Shown here: in pieces, positions 1 to 8,829 of the stretch
How positions within the stretch are numbered: position 1 is the stretch's first letter
Layout: the number at the start of each line of letters is the position of its first letter
NCBI RefSeq assembly: GCF_012070565.1
Contig: NZ_JAAQRO010000023.1
Coordinates: forward strand, 1-64,000
Reading direction: 5' to 3'
DNA length: 64,000 nucleotides
Origin: Anaerosporobacter faecicola
GTDB lineage: Bacteria; Bacillota; Clostridia; Lachnospirales; Lachnospiraceae
The notes under the pieces: model-generated
Told to the model about the DNA's origin: nothing
The model's database searches: none
The model's input: the letters and a program-made list of their open reading frames with translations, nothing else
Program-made: the position numbers and the translations under genes

Positions 1-122
1 CAGCAGTTCTTTTTCGTGCTGTCAAGGGTGGCGGCAAGCTACCACAACCTATAATATCTGCAATTTTCAAGGTTCATCTGAGCCTTTTTTCTTTGCTCAT
101 TTTTTTCATAAATCATTTGACA
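1..122. other. Unassigned left edge
   Basis: This lies just downstream of the ABC-2 permease stop codon. On the minus strand it holds only two very short reading frames (25 and 8 codons) and no clear hairpin terminator. A following gene of the same transcript could begin beyond the window edge. I see no recognisable product here. Confidence 0.3.
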
Positions 123-1229
123 CTATCTTGCAAAATAAGTAATTGCCATAAATAATACGGTTACTGCACCCATACACATAACGTTAAACCAAAAACGATC
201 CATCGAATCAAAATAATAGAGATAATACAAACTATCTGTAATTAAATTAGATGGATTGATTTTTGAGAAAAATGGAATGTTATCGGAGATCAAATACTTC
301 ACCTCAGGATTCATCAATCCTGATAAGAAGGATAAGAACAATACTACTGCATTGGCAATTGCACTTACGGTCTTTTCATTCTTATGAATAACAGAGCGTA
401 ACATTGCTCCAAAGGAAACACCACAGATACTTCCCATAACACAAGTTAAGACAACATAGCCTACTCTTGTACCAAAATCAATATTTAATACAAATGCCAT
501 AAATCCGATTGCAACCATGATACATACAACTTGAACAGTAATAGCTGCAAACACATTACAGATCAACAATTTCAACTTATGAACAGGAGCTACACTAATT
601 CTAGCACCCTTTGCTGATTTATCCGCTTGTAGGTCTCCAATTTCCGTTATACCAAAATTACAACCATACAAACATGCCAAAGATAATAAGGCATAATAAT
701 AGATCAGACTCCAATCCGGTGACTTACCCGTTTTGTTTGTATCATTAATATATTCCGTACTATCCATAGCACTCTCGATCAAGGAACCAATCTTATCCGG
801 TGCAATACCAGCAACCACTTCAATCTTCTTCATCGTTTGAATATAGCTGTCCACAAAGGATTTTATGATTGTCTCTTCAATACCAGATCCACCAAGATAC
901 AAGGATGGTTTTTCTCCATCAATGATATAGCCTTTGATCTTTCCTTTTTTCAATAAATCCTGTGCTTCCTTTTCATCCACTTTTACAATATCAAAAAGTG
1001 GGGTATCCGAATCATATTTCAAGTTTGTAGCAGAATTTACAATCTCACTTTGCTCATTCGCATTCACAATCGCTATATCGATCGTTGCAAATTGTTCTTC
1101 CTTTCCTATGTTTGCAAATACTAAACTAAATACAAACGATAGGAATATAGGAAAAAGTGCTGACCAGAATACATTTTCTTTATCCCGGAACAGACATTTT
1201 AATCGCATCAAAAACAGTCTACCTATCAT
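123..1229 (-). CDS. ABC-2 type transporter permease
   Basis: Membrane half of an ABC-2 exporter, 368 residues. One hydrophobic segment near residues 20-40 is followed by a roughly 130-residue polar extracellular domain. About five more membrane segments follow between residue 175 and the C-terminus, which is the usual ABC2_membrane_3 layout of YhgE/NatB-like permeases. It starts 35 bp after the stop of the ATPase gene on the same strand, so the two are presumably cotranscribed and form one complex. The substrate cannot be read from sequence. A divergent two-component system 200 bp upstream of the ATPase suggests induction by an envelope signal or toxic compound, which is inference. Confidence 0.85.
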   Translation of the reverse strand: MIGRLFLMRLKCLFRDKENVFWSALFPIFLSFVFSLVFANIGKEEQFATIDIAIVNANEQSEIVNSATNLKYDSDTPLFDIVKVDEKEAQDLLKKGKIKGYIIDGEKPSLYLGGSGIEETIIKSFVDSYIQTMKKIEVVAGIAPDKIGSLIESAMDSTEYINDTNKTGKSPDWSLIYYYALLSLACLYGCNFGITEIGDLQADKSAKGARISVAPVHKLKLLICNVFAAITVQVVCIMVAIGFMAFVLNIDFGTRVGYVVLTCVMGSICGVSFGAMLRSVIHKNEKTVSAIANAVVLFLSFLSGLMNPEVKYLISDNIPFFSKINPSNLITDSLYYLYYFDSMDRFWFNVMCMGAVTVLFMAITYFAR

Positions 1230-1264
1230 AGTTTCTCATCATCCTCTCTCATTCTTCGATCCAT

Positions 1265-2200
1265 CTATTGATCTCGTAATTCTTTTCCTGTAATTTCAAG
1301 GAAAACATCATTCAAGGTAGGCAGTTCTGAATAGATCTTGCCCATTGGAATCTTATGCTCTTCAAAGTAATTCAGAACATGAACCAGATTGTTCTTACCC
1401 TTCTTCGATTTAACAACAACACATTGTCCATTATATTCAACACTTGCTATATTAGGGATTTGCTTTAATCCTTGTATTACATCTTCGGAAAGGTGGTAGG
1501 ATTCTAACGTAATCGTTTCTCCAAGGGAGATCATATTCTTTAATTCCTCTTTCGTTCCACTAGCAATTACTTTTCCTTTATCTATAATTGCGATACGATC
1601 ACACAACTGTTCTACTTCTTCCATATAATGTGTTGTATAGATAATCGTTGCACCTGCTTGGTTCAACTTCTTAATTCCTTCTAGAATCTTATTCCTACTC
1701 TGAGGGTCAACAGCGACCGTTGGCTCATCTAATATGATTAATTTCGGTTTATGCGCAATTCCACATGCTATATTCAGTCTTCTAAGAAGACCACCACTTA
1801 ATTTCTTTGGATAAAATTTCTTGAAATCTTCTAGGGCAACAAAAGAAATGGCTTCTTCTGTGAGTCTTCGTATCTCCTTTGGATCTTTTACATAAAGACT
1901 ACAGAAATAATAGATATTATCATAAACTGTTAATTCATTAAATACTGCAACATTCTGCATGATAATTCCGATGTCCCGTTTGATATCGTAAGCTTCTGGA
2001 TGCATTGGTTTTCCAAAGATCTCAATACTTCCCTTATCATATTTCAATAAAGACAATATACAATTGATTGTTGTTGATTTACCAGAACCATTCGGTCCCA
2101 ATAATCCGAAGATCTCGCCCTCTTGTATCTCTAGATTTAAATGATCCAAAGCAACAAGTTTATCATATCTTTTTACTAGATTACTCACTTTGACTACCAT
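1265..2200 (-). CDS. ABC transporter ATP-binding protein
   Basis: ATPase of the ABC-2 exporter, 311 residues. Visible motifs are Walker A (LGPNGSGKSTT, about residues 34-44), signature (LSGGLLRRLN, about 133) and Walker B with catalytic glutamate (LIILDEPTVAVDP). About 85 residues follow the nucleotide-binding domain, typical of DrrA/NatA-like export ATPases. The start is set by an AGGAGG-type ribosome site directly upstream. A candidate promoter lies at 2287-2315, with a perfect palindrome just upstream of its -35 box. Partner: the adjacent permease. Exported substrate unknown; antibiotic or lipid export is only a family-level guess. Confidence 0.9.
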   Translation of the reverse strand: MVVKVSNLVKRYDKLVALDHLNLEIQEGEIFGLLGPNGSGKSTTINCILSLLKYDKGSIEIFGKPMHPEAYDIKRDIGIIMQNVAVFNELTVYDNIYYFCSLYVKDPKEIRRLTEEAISFVALEDFKKFYPKKLSGGLLRRLNIACGIAHKPKLIILDEPTVAVDPQSRNKILEGIKKLNQAGATIIYTTHYMEEVEQLCDRIAIIDKGKVIASGTKEELKNMISLGETITLESYHLSEDVIQGLKQIPNIASVEYNGQCVVVKSKKGKNNLVHVLNYFEEHKIPMGKIYSELPTLNDVFLEITGKELRDQ

Positions 2201-2286
2201 ACATACTCCTCCGTTGTTACTGGTCAGGGTTCAACCAGGTTCTTTTTATAGTTTCGTAGAATGACTTTTTGACCCTTGTATCATAC

Positions 2287-2315
2287 ACTATACCATCTAA
2301 TGGCAACGTTCTCTA
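2287..2315 (-). promoter_or_regulatory. Candidate promoter of the ABC-2 operon
   Basis: On the minus strand a TATAGT -10 box (2287-2292) is separated by 17 bp from a weak TAGAGA -35 box (2310-2315). The poor -35 fits a promoter that needs an activator, and a palindromic site sits at 2325-2342. Prediction by eye only. Confidence 0.45.
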
Positions 2316-2324
2316 GTGTAAGAC

Positions 2325-2342
2325 GTCATATTCCAATATGAC
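2325..2342. promoter_or_regulatory. 18-bp palindromic operator between ABC genes and two-component system
   Basis: Perfect inverted repeat with 8-bp arms (GTCATATT and AATATGAC) around CC. Its GTCAT...ATGAC half-sites resemble those bound by NarL/DesR-type response regulators. It lies about 10 bp upstream of the predicted -35 box of the ABC operon and about 40 bp upstream of the predicted histidine kinase promoter. The likely ligand is the response regulator encoded at 3536-4162 (inference). Confidence 0.55.
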
Positions 2343-2380
2343 AAATGTAATGATTGACTTTTTGACATTACAAAATATGA

Positions 2381-2409
2381 TTGAGATTTTCACTTTAGGA
2401 TGGTATAGT
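2381..2409 (+). promoter_or_regulatory. Candidate promoter of the two-component system
   Basis: TTGAGA at 2381-2386 and TATAGT at 2404-2409 with a 17-bp spacer, 30 bp before the kinase start codon. Upstream lies a second inverted repeat, TGTAATG (2346-2352) with CATTACA (2366-2372). The 11-mer GACTTTTTGAC occurs twice, at 2263 and 2356, one copy near each divergent promoter. Confidence 0.5.
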
Positions 2410-2438
2410 GAAATGGGGTCAAGAAAGGGGTTTGAATC

Positions 2439-3533
2439 ATGACTGAAATAATTGATAAATTGATCTTATTAGCGCTAAGCAGTACTTTCTGCTTTATGCA
2501 TTTTAATAGTACTTACTCCATTGTGTATTTGTTACTTGTATTGATTCTCACCTGTCTCAGTACAATTACAGAAAAGCAGCAGCTTCATGTAGGAATATTT
2601 GTGCTTTATCTAATTGCTTCTTCCTTCTATCCGATCCTGCTTTATTACCTACCAGTAATGGTATATGATGTATTCACAGTTGAATCACAATCTGCTATCG
2701 TGTTTGCGATCATCCCATTTATAATTAATTTTGATTTCTATTATAGTAATCATATCCTATTCTTCTTTGTAATGGTACTCATTGGATTATTAATCAAATA
2801 TCGTTCGGAGCAAGCGCAGAATTTGATTACAGAATATAATCATCTACGAGATGATACGAAAGAATTAGAAATCATACTAGAGAAGCAAAATCAAACACTG
2901 TTAGATAACCAGGATATCGAAATCACCGCCGCTATGCTAAGCGAACGTAATCGAATCTCAAAAGAGATTCATGATAACATTGGTCATCTTCTATCACGTT
3001 CTCTTTTACAAATTGGCGCCTTGCTTACCATCACAAAAGAAGAGATCACAAGAGAAACCCTTACCAGTTTACGGGATTCCATCTCTGAAGGAATGGATAG
3101 TATACGAAATAGTATTCACAATATGCATGATGATTCGATTGATCTCTATAATGCAATCTATAAACTAACCAGTGAATTCACTTTCTGCCACATCAGTTTT
3201 ATATATGATCTATCCAATCAACCAGATGCCAAAGTAAAAAGCTGTTTGATTAGCATTGTAAAGGAAGCATTGAACAATATTATTAAACACTCCAATGCTA
3301 CCAATGTTTCTGTTAAGCTTTTAGAACATCCTGCCATGTATCAATTGATCATCTCCGATAATGGTACCCTTACCTCCACCGTTAAATGGTACCTCTCGCA
3401 AAACAAAACAGGCGATGGAATGGGACTACAAAGTATGGCTGATCGAATCAAATCCTTCCAAGGAAATTTTAACATTCTTACAGATCATGGATTTGAAATC
3501 TTTATAACAATACCAAAACAGGAGGGCGTATAA
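2439..3533 (+). CDS. Sensor histidine kinase, NarL/DesK type (HisKA_3)
   Basis: Membrane-bound sensor kinase of 364 residues. The first 125 residues form four or five membrane segments with almost no extracellular domain, so the signal is probably sensed in the membrane. A coiled segment leads to the HisKA_3 dimerisation helix with the phospho-accepting His in EIHDNIGHLL (about residue 178). The C-terminal ATPase domain has the N box (KEALNNIIKHS) and a G box (GDGMGLQSM). It is 2 bp from the response regulator gene, so the two are one transcript and a cognate pair. The likely target is the divergent ABC-2 exporter. Confidence 0.9.
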   Translation: MTEIIDKLILLALSSTFCFMHFNSTYSIVYLLLVLILTCLSTITEKQQLHVGIFVLYLIASSFYPILLYYLPVMVYDVFTVESQSAIVFAIIPFIINFDFYYSNHILFFFVMVLIGLLIKYRSEQAQNLITEYNHLRDDTKELEIILEKQNQTLLDNQDIEITAAMLSERNRISKEIHDNIGHLLSRSLLQIGALLTITKEEITRETLTSLRDSISEGMDSIRNSIHNMHDDSIDLYNAIYKLTSEFTFCHISFIYDLSNQPDAKVKSCLISIVKEALNNIIKHSNATNVSVKLLEHPAMYQLIISDNGTLTSTVKWYLSQNKTGDGMGLQSMADRIKSFQGNFNILTDHGFEIFITIPKQEGV

Positions 3534-3535
3534 TA

Positions 3536-4162
3536 ATGAATGTATTAGTAATTGATGATGATAATTTGGTGTGTTCTTCCCTAAAGATCATCTTATCTGC
3601 TGATCCAGAAATCACCGTCATTGGATCTGATAATAATGGTGCTGCTGCTATCGAATTGTATGATAAGTTAAATCCCGATGTCGTATTAATGGATATACGA
3701 ATGGAAGGAATGACCGGATTAGAAGCCGGAGAAGTCATCCTGCAAAAGCATTCTGATGCGAAGATCTTATATCTGACAACATTCTTAGATGATGATTACA
3801 TCATTAAAGCATTGAACATCGGAGCAAAAGGATATATGCTCAAACAAAATTATGAAAGTATTGTTCCTTCCATCAAAGCTGTAGAAATGGGACAAAACGT
3901 ATATGGGAATGAAATCATAACCAAATTACCAAATCTCATGAACCAATCTTCTTCTACAAAGATCTATGAAGATTACGGAATAACTGATAAAGAGTACGAG
4001 TTGATCACACAAATTGCAGAAGGATATTCAAACAAAGAAATCTCTGATACCTTATTTTTAAGTGAAGGTACCGTTCGTAATTACATAAGCTTGATCCTAG
4101 AGAAATTGAATCTAAGGGACCGAACCCAAATTGCTATATTTTATTATAAACACAAACAATAA
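3536..4162 (+). CDS. Response regulator, NarL/LuxR family
   Basis: 208-residue DNA-binding response regulator. The receiver domain (residues 1-120) has the acidic pocket DDD at 7-9, phosphoacceptor Asp53 in VLMDIRM, and a conserved Lys near residue 104. The C-terminal LuxR helix-turn-helix (about 145-205) contains the typical GYSNKEISDTL...GTVRNYIS pattern. It is encoded directly after its kinase. The palindromic site at 2325-2342 is a plausible binding site, making the divergent ABC-2 operon the likely regulon. Confidence 0.92.
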   Translation: MNVLVIDDDNLVCSSLKIILSADPEITVIGSDNNGAAAIELYDKLNPDVVLMDIRMEGMTGLEAGEVILQKHSDAKILYLTTFLDDDYIIKALNIGAKGYMLKQNYESIVPSIKAVEMGQNVYGNEIITKLPNLMNQSSSTKIYEDYGITDKEYELITQIAEGYSNKEISDTLFLSEGTVRNYISLILEKLNLRDRTQIAIFYYKHKQ

Positions 4163-4193
4163 TCCGTAAATCTAAAAGAAAAAGCTTAAATAA

Positions 4194-4264
4194 AAAAACA
4201 ATTTTCATGAATTGAATCGTAAGACCAAAGAAGTCTTTCTTATCATTCCATGAAAATTGTTTTT
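4194..4264. terminator. Bidirectional terminator between convergent genes
   Basis: 16-bp arms (4194-4209 and 4249-4264) with A-rich and T-rich flanks on both sides, so it can work in both directions. A smaller hairpin (AAGAC/GTCTT) lies in the loop. It separates the response regulator gene (+) from the lipoprotein gene (-). Confidence 0.75.
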
Positions 4265-4291
4265 TGTTATGTCATTTAATTAATGTCTTAT

Positions 4292-4930
4292 CTATTTATA
4301 CTCTGTAAAACTAGCTAATAATGCATCTTTTGCTTCAGCAGTATCTTCTGTATATGTTACTGTTAATAACATCATACGGCCACCAACTTTTCTTATGTAT
4401 AACTGTTGTTGTAATTCTTGACCGCTATATGTTCCAACACAATCAAGTACAGTATATTTTTCTCCAGCTAATTCAACATCTTCTGTTGTTTCACCGAATG
4501 TATATTCAATACCAGATGCTTGTAATTGTTGTTTTGATACTTCTACATAATCAGTAATTGAAACTTCTTTCCCTAATAAATTCTCTAATACGATATTTAC
4601 ATTAGGTGCACCAGATGTTGATTCTTGTACCATCATTTCATAAACAGTAACAGCTTTTGCATAATCAATTTGCGTTTGGTCTTTATCTTTATAAATAATC
4701 TCAGAAGAGAACTGTGCATATTGATCCATTACATCTTGTGTTAACATCGTGTAACCTTCAGGTGCTGTAAATTTTAGATTAAGAAATTCACTTTCATATG
4801 TATTCCCATCAATCGTACCTTTTACATATTCTTTCTTATTGGATTTTTTGCTGCCACAACCAGAAAACATTGTAACAACTACAAGCATCATAACTAGGAT
4901 ACTTGCTCTCATTTTTGATTTTTTCATCAT
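4292..4930 (-). CDS. Predicted lipoprotein of unknown function
   Basis: 212 residues. A positively charged N-terminus, a hydrophobic stretch and a lipobox (MFSGC, Cys at about residue 25) predict an exported lipoprotein. The mature part is a single small alpha/beta domain with no motif I recognise. PsbP/DUF-type lipoproteins of Clostridia have a similar size and look, but I cannot assign a family. The gene has its own promoter region and terminator and is probably monocistronic. Its ribosome site lies in the downstream arm of a perfect 14-bp inverted repeat (4933-4997), so translation may be controlled by RNA structure. Confidence 0.7.
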   Translation of the reverse strand: MMKKSKMRASILVMMLVVVTMFSGCGSKKSNKKEYVKGTIDGNTYESEFLNLKFTAPEGYTMLTQDVMDQYAQFSSEIIYKDKDQTQIDYAKAVTVYEMMVQESTSGAPNVNIVLENLLGKEVSITDYVEVSKQQLQASGIEYTFGETTEDVELAGEKYTVLDCVGTYSGQELQQQLYIRKVGGRMMLLTVTYTEDTAEAKDALLASFTEYK

Positions 4931-4932
4931 AA

Positions 4933-4997
4933 CTCTCCTTTACAATCCCTTAGTTAATTTGTGTGCCTGAAAGCACTTCATATATTGTAAAGGAGAG
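4933..4997 (-). promoter_or_regulatory. Leader hairpin covering the lipoprotein ribosome site
   Basis: On the minus-strand transcript, an anti-ribosome-site arm (4997-4984, CTCTCCTTTACAAT) comes first. Its perfect 14-base complement (4946-4933) follows, containing the AAAGGAGAG ribosome site 2 nt before the ATG. The loop holds a second small GTGC/GCAC stem. If both arms pair, initiation is blocked. Confidence 0.6.
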
Positions 4998-5065
4998 AAT
5001 TTCATTTCACAATACTGCTTAATACCTATTTTTACATGTATACAAAAAACAATTTGTATTCTTTT

Positions 5066-7006
5066 CTAACTCTGTTCCAAAAGGCCAGTATATAATTGAT
5101 AATACGTTCCTTTTTTCTCAAGTAAACGTTCATGATTTCCTCGTTCTATGATACGTCCCTGATCCAGTACAAGGATTACATCTGAATTCTTAATTGTAGA
5201 TAAACGATGGGCTATAACGAATACCGTTCTACCATGCATCAAACGATCCATACCTTCCTGTACAATCTTTTCTGTTCTCGTATCAATACTTGATGTTGCT
5301 TCATCTAGTATTAAGACTGGTGGATCTGCAATCGCTGCACGTGCTATTGCAAGCAACTGACGTTGTCCTTGGGACAAGTTGCTACCATCTCCGGTTAATA
5401 CAGTGTCATACCCTTCTGGTAAATGCTTAATAAAATGATGGGCATTGGCTAATTTTGCTGCACTGATTACTTCCTCATCTGTGGCATCCAAACGTCCATA
5501 TCGGATATTTTCCTTTACAGTTCCAGTGAACAGATGGGTATCTTGAAGAACAATGCCAAGGGAGCGTCTTAAGTCTGCTTTCTTGATCTTATTAATATTG
5601 ATTCCATCATATCGGATCTTACCATCTTGTATATCATAGAAACGATTGATTAGATTCGTAATCGTAGTCTTTCCTGCACCTGTTGCACCAACGAAGGCAA
5701 TCTTCTGTCCTTGTTTTGCGTCAATTACTATATCATGAAGAATGATTTTATCATCGTTATAACCAAAATCCACATGATCAAACACAACATCGCCTTGCAT
5801 CTTTTGATACGTCGTGGTATCGTCTGCTTTATGATAATGTTTCCAAGCCCAAGTCCCCGTACGTTGCTTTACTTCTTTAATCTCTTCTTTCTCATCGACG
5901 ATTGCATTCACTAATTCTACATAACCATCATCCACCTCTGGCGTCTCATCTAATAATCGGAACACACGATCCGCACCTGCTAATGCCATGACAATGGAAT
6001 TAATCTGTTGTGAAACCTGTGAAATAGGCATAAAGAAGGAACGATTAAATTGTAAGAAGGATGCCAAACTTCCCAATGTAAAATTCCCTACTTTATATAT
6101 CGCAAGAAGTGCTCCCACAATGGCAGTCAATACATAACTAATGTGTCCAAGATTTGCTGTGATTGGCATTAAGATGTTGGCATATCGATTGGCACCATCT
6201 GCACTTTCAAATAACTTTTCATTCAGATCATAGAACTTTTCTTCATTGTCTTCTTCATGACAGAAAACTTTAACTACTTTCTGTCCTTCCATCATCTCTT
6301 CAATAAATCCATTTACTACACCTAGATTTTTCTGTTGTTCTGCAAAATACGTTCCACATTTGGATGCAATTCTTTTTGTCACAGTCAGCATAACCGTAAC
6401 CATTATAATCGTGACCAAAGTCAGTGGAATATTCAAAATCATCATGGAAACGAATACACCTGCAATGGTTATAACAGAAGAAATAACTTGTGGTATACTT
6501 TGGCTGATCATCTGGCGTAACGTATCGGTATCATTGGTATAGATACTCATTATATCTCCATGTGCATGGGTATCAAAGTACTTGATCGGTAGTAGTTCCA
6601 TATGGGTAAACAGATCATTTCGAATACTTCGCATCGTTCCTTGAGAGATATTAACCATCATCCTAGAATATGCCCAAGTGGATAGCACACCTGCTAGATA
6701 AACCAATGCCATCTTGCATAGCACTTGAAATAATGATGAAAAATCCGGATTCTTCTGACCAACGAATGGTAAGATGTAATCATCAATCAGATTCTTCATA
6801 AACATAGTACCCACAACACTTGCTAACGAGCTGATCACGATACAAATCAAAACTGCGATACAAGGAAGTCGGTATTGCTTGAAGATATAGGAAAGCAATC
6901 GTTTCATAATCTTTCCTGGATCTTTTAATTTAGGTTTTGGTCCCATCGCCATTCTTCGCCCTGGACCTTTCATTTGTGCTTGATTCTGCTGATTATTTGC
7001 TGCCAT
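5066..7006 (-). CDS. Heterodimeric ABC exporter, subunit B
   Basis: Fused membrane/ATPase half-exporter. I start it at MAANNQ (7006) because an AAAGGAG site lies 9 nt upstream; a longer in-frame start at 7057 would overlap the upstream gene by 65 bp. Six membrane segments (about residues 40-350) precede a canonical ATPase domain. That domain has Walker A GATGAGKTT, signature LSQGQRQLL and Walker B LILDEATSSID with catalytic Glu. An unusual charged insertion (about residues 370-400) links the two parts. It overlaps the subunit A gene by 14 bp. The pair resembles BmrCD/LmrCD-type multidrug exporters; the substrate is unknown. Confidence 0.9.
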   Translation of the reverse strand: MAANNQQNQAQMKGPGRRMAMGPKPKLKDPGKIMKRLLSYIFKQYRLPCIAVLICIVISSLASVVGTMFMKNLIDDYILPFVGQKNPDFSSLFQVLCKMALVYLAGVLSTWAYSRMMVNISQGTMRSIRNDLFTHMELLPIKYFDTHAHGDIMSIYTNDTDTLRQMISQSIPQVISSVITIAGVFVSMMILNIPLTLVTIIMVTVMLTVTKRIASKCGTYFAEQQKNLGVVNGFIEEMMEGQKVVKVFCHEEDNEEKFYDLNEKLFESADGANRYANILMPITANLGHISYVLTAIVGALLAIYKVGNFTLGSLASFLQFNRSFFMPISQVSQQINSIVMALAGADRVFRLLDETPEVDDGYVELVNAIVDEKEEIKEVKQRTGTWAWKHYHKADDTTTYQKMQGDVVFDHVDFGYNDDKIILHDIVIDAKQGQKIAFVGATGAGKTTITNLINRFYDIQDGKIRYDGININKIKKADLRRSLGIVLQDTHLFTGTVKENIRYGRLDATDEEVISAAKLANAHHFIKHLPEGYDTVLTGDGSNLSQGQRQLLAIARAAIADPPVLILDEATSSIDTRTEKIVQEGMDRLMHGRTVFVIAHRLSTIKNSDVILVLDQGRIIERGNHERLLEKKGTYYQLYTGLLEQS

Positions 7007-8756
7007 CCTGATCCGCTCCTTTCGTTTGTGATTCATATACATCTCGATAGATTTCACATCTGCTCAGAAGTTCTTCATGCGTACCAAGATCTGTAACTTC
7101 TCCTTCATTCATAACTAGAATTAAATCTGCATCCTGTACAGAAGATATACGTTGTGCAATAATTAATTTTGTTGTAGACGGAATTTCTTCTAAAAATGCT
7201 TTACGAATCATTGCATCGGTTCTTGTGTCTACCGCACTAGTGGAATCATCTAAGATTAAAATCTTCGGTTTTTTCAGTAATGCTCTTGCAATACATAATC
7301 GCTGTTTCTGGCCTCCAGATACATTATTGCCACCTTGCTCAATAAAGGTATCATACCCATCTGGAAACTGTTTGATAAAATCATCTGCCTGCGCCAATTT
7401 ACACGCATGAATCATCTCTTCATCCGTTGCTTCCTTATTCCCCCAACGAAGATTTTCTTTAATGGTTCCGGAAAACAAGACATTCTTTTGTAATACCATC
7501 GCCACTTCATTACGAAGAGCTTCCATCTCATATTCTCGAACATCCACACCACCTACAAGTACGGATCCCTTCGTTACATCATAGAGGCGAGGAATTAACT
7601 GTACAAGGGAAGATTTGGCGCTACCCGTACCTCCAATAATACCAACCGTCTGACCGGATTCAATTTGGAAATTGATATTACGAAGAACGTCTGCTTCTTC
7701 CTCTTCTTCTGTATGTTGCTTATAGGCAAAGGATACATGGTCAAATACAATGGATCCATCTTTTACTTCTTTTATTGGGTTCTCTTTATTTGTTAAATCC
7801 GATTTTTCATTGATTACTTCTGCAATACGATCACCAGAGGCACGTGACATTGTAATCATTACGAACATCATGGAGATCATCATCAAACTCATTAATATGT
7901 TCATTACATAACTAAATAAACTCATTAGCTGTCCGGTAGTCAAAGAGCCTCCAACAATCATCTTTGCTCCTAACCATGATAAAAGCAAGATACATGTATA
8001 CATTGCAAACTGCATAGCAGGTGTATTACAGATCAGGATCTTTTCCGCCTTCACAAACATTGCATATAGATTGGTACATGCTTTTTGGAATTTACTGATT
8101 TCATAATCTTCTCTTACGTAAGCTTTCACAACACGGATGGCATTGATATTCTCTTGCACGCTTGCATTCAAATCATCATACTTACGAAATACCTTGATAA
8201 AGATTGGATGTGCATTGGATACAACCAATACTAGAATGATCCCAAGGAATATAATGGCACCTAAGAAGATCAAGGCTAATTTTCCATTGATCAAAAATGC
8301 CATAATCATAGCAAAGATTAACATAAAAGGGGCTCTTGCACACATACGAATGATCATCTGGTATGCATTCTGTACATTGGTAACATCTGTTGTCAATCGT
8401 GTTACAAGACCAGCTGTAGAATATTTATCAATATTTGAGAAAGAATAATTCTGAATATTAGTAAACATGGCGTTTCTTATGTTTTTTGCAAAACCTGTAC
8501 TGGCTTTTGCTGCTACTTTACCCGATAAGGCACCAAAGGTTAAAGATAGCATTGCAACTGCGATCATACAAGCACCCATGATACAGACATGGCGAATGTT
8601 TCCTTTTTCCACACCTTGATCGATAATGGATGCCATCATTACCGGAATGATTATCTCCATTATTACTTCCAACGTAATAAATATGGGAGCTAATATGGAA
8701 TCTCGCTTATATTCTTTTACTTGTGCTAATAGTGTTTTTAACATCGTTCTCCTCAT
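6993..8756 (-). CDS. Heterodimeric ABC exporter, subunit A
   Basis: 587-residue half-exporter with six membrane segments (about residues 15-300) and an ATPase domain. Walker A is atypical (GGTGSAKSS). Walker B ends in LDDSTSAVD, with Asp in place of the catalytic Glu, while the signature is canonical (VSGGQKQR). Such a degenerate site is the family hallmark of the heterodimeric exporters (BmrC/TM287 side) and says the partner is the next gene rather than a second copy of itself. It is encoded directly after a MarR regulator with two similar palindromes, implying drug-responsive repression. Confidence 0.9.
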   Translation of the reverse strand: MRRTMLKTLLAQVKEYKRDSILAPIFITLEVIMEIIIPVMMASIIDQGVEKGNIRHVCIMGACMIAVAMLSLTFGALSGKVAAKASTGFAKNIRNAMFTNIQNYSFSNIDKYSTAGLVTRLTTDVTNVQNAYQMIIRMCARAPFMLIFAMIMAFLINGKLALIFLGAIIFLGIILVLVVSNAHPIFIKVFRKYDDLNASVQENINAIRVVKAYVREDYEISKFQKACTNLYAMFVKAEKILICNTPAMQFAMYTCILLLSWLGAKMIVGGSLTTGQLMSLFSYVMNILMSLMMISMMFVMITMSRASGDRIAEVINEKSDLTNKENPIKEVKDGSIVFDHVSFAYKQHTEEEEEADVLRNINFQIESGQTVGIIGGTGSAKSSLVQLIPRLYDVTKGSVLVGGVDVREYEMEALRNEVAMVLQKNVLFSGTIKENLRWGNKEATDEEMIHACKLAQADDFIKQFPDGYDTFIEQGGNNVSGGQKQRLCIARALLKKPKILILDDSTSAVDTRTDAMIRKAFLEEIPSTTKLIIAQRISSVQDADLILVMNEGEVTDLGTHEELLSRCEIYRDVYESQTKGADQDGSK

Positions 8757-8792
8757 TTCTGTTATATATTGTTTAATTGTTCGTATCCTATC

Positions 8793-8808
8793 AGTAAGTT
8801 TCCTAACA
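8793..8808. promoter_or_regulatory. MarR operator-like site before the exporter genes
   Basis: Imperfect palindrome AGTAAG-TTTC-CTAACA in the 73-bp gap between the marR-type gene and the exporter. It closely matches the perfect site at 9284-9301. A second regulated promoter for the exporter, or dual control of the operon, is possible. Confidence 0.4.
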
Positions 8809-8829
8809 ATTTGGGTAATCTTTCATACC

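Noticed and set aside
7007-7057. 17-residue N-terminal extension of exporter subunit B
   Set aside because: It lies wholly within the upstream gene and the AAAGGAG site points to the ATG at 7006.
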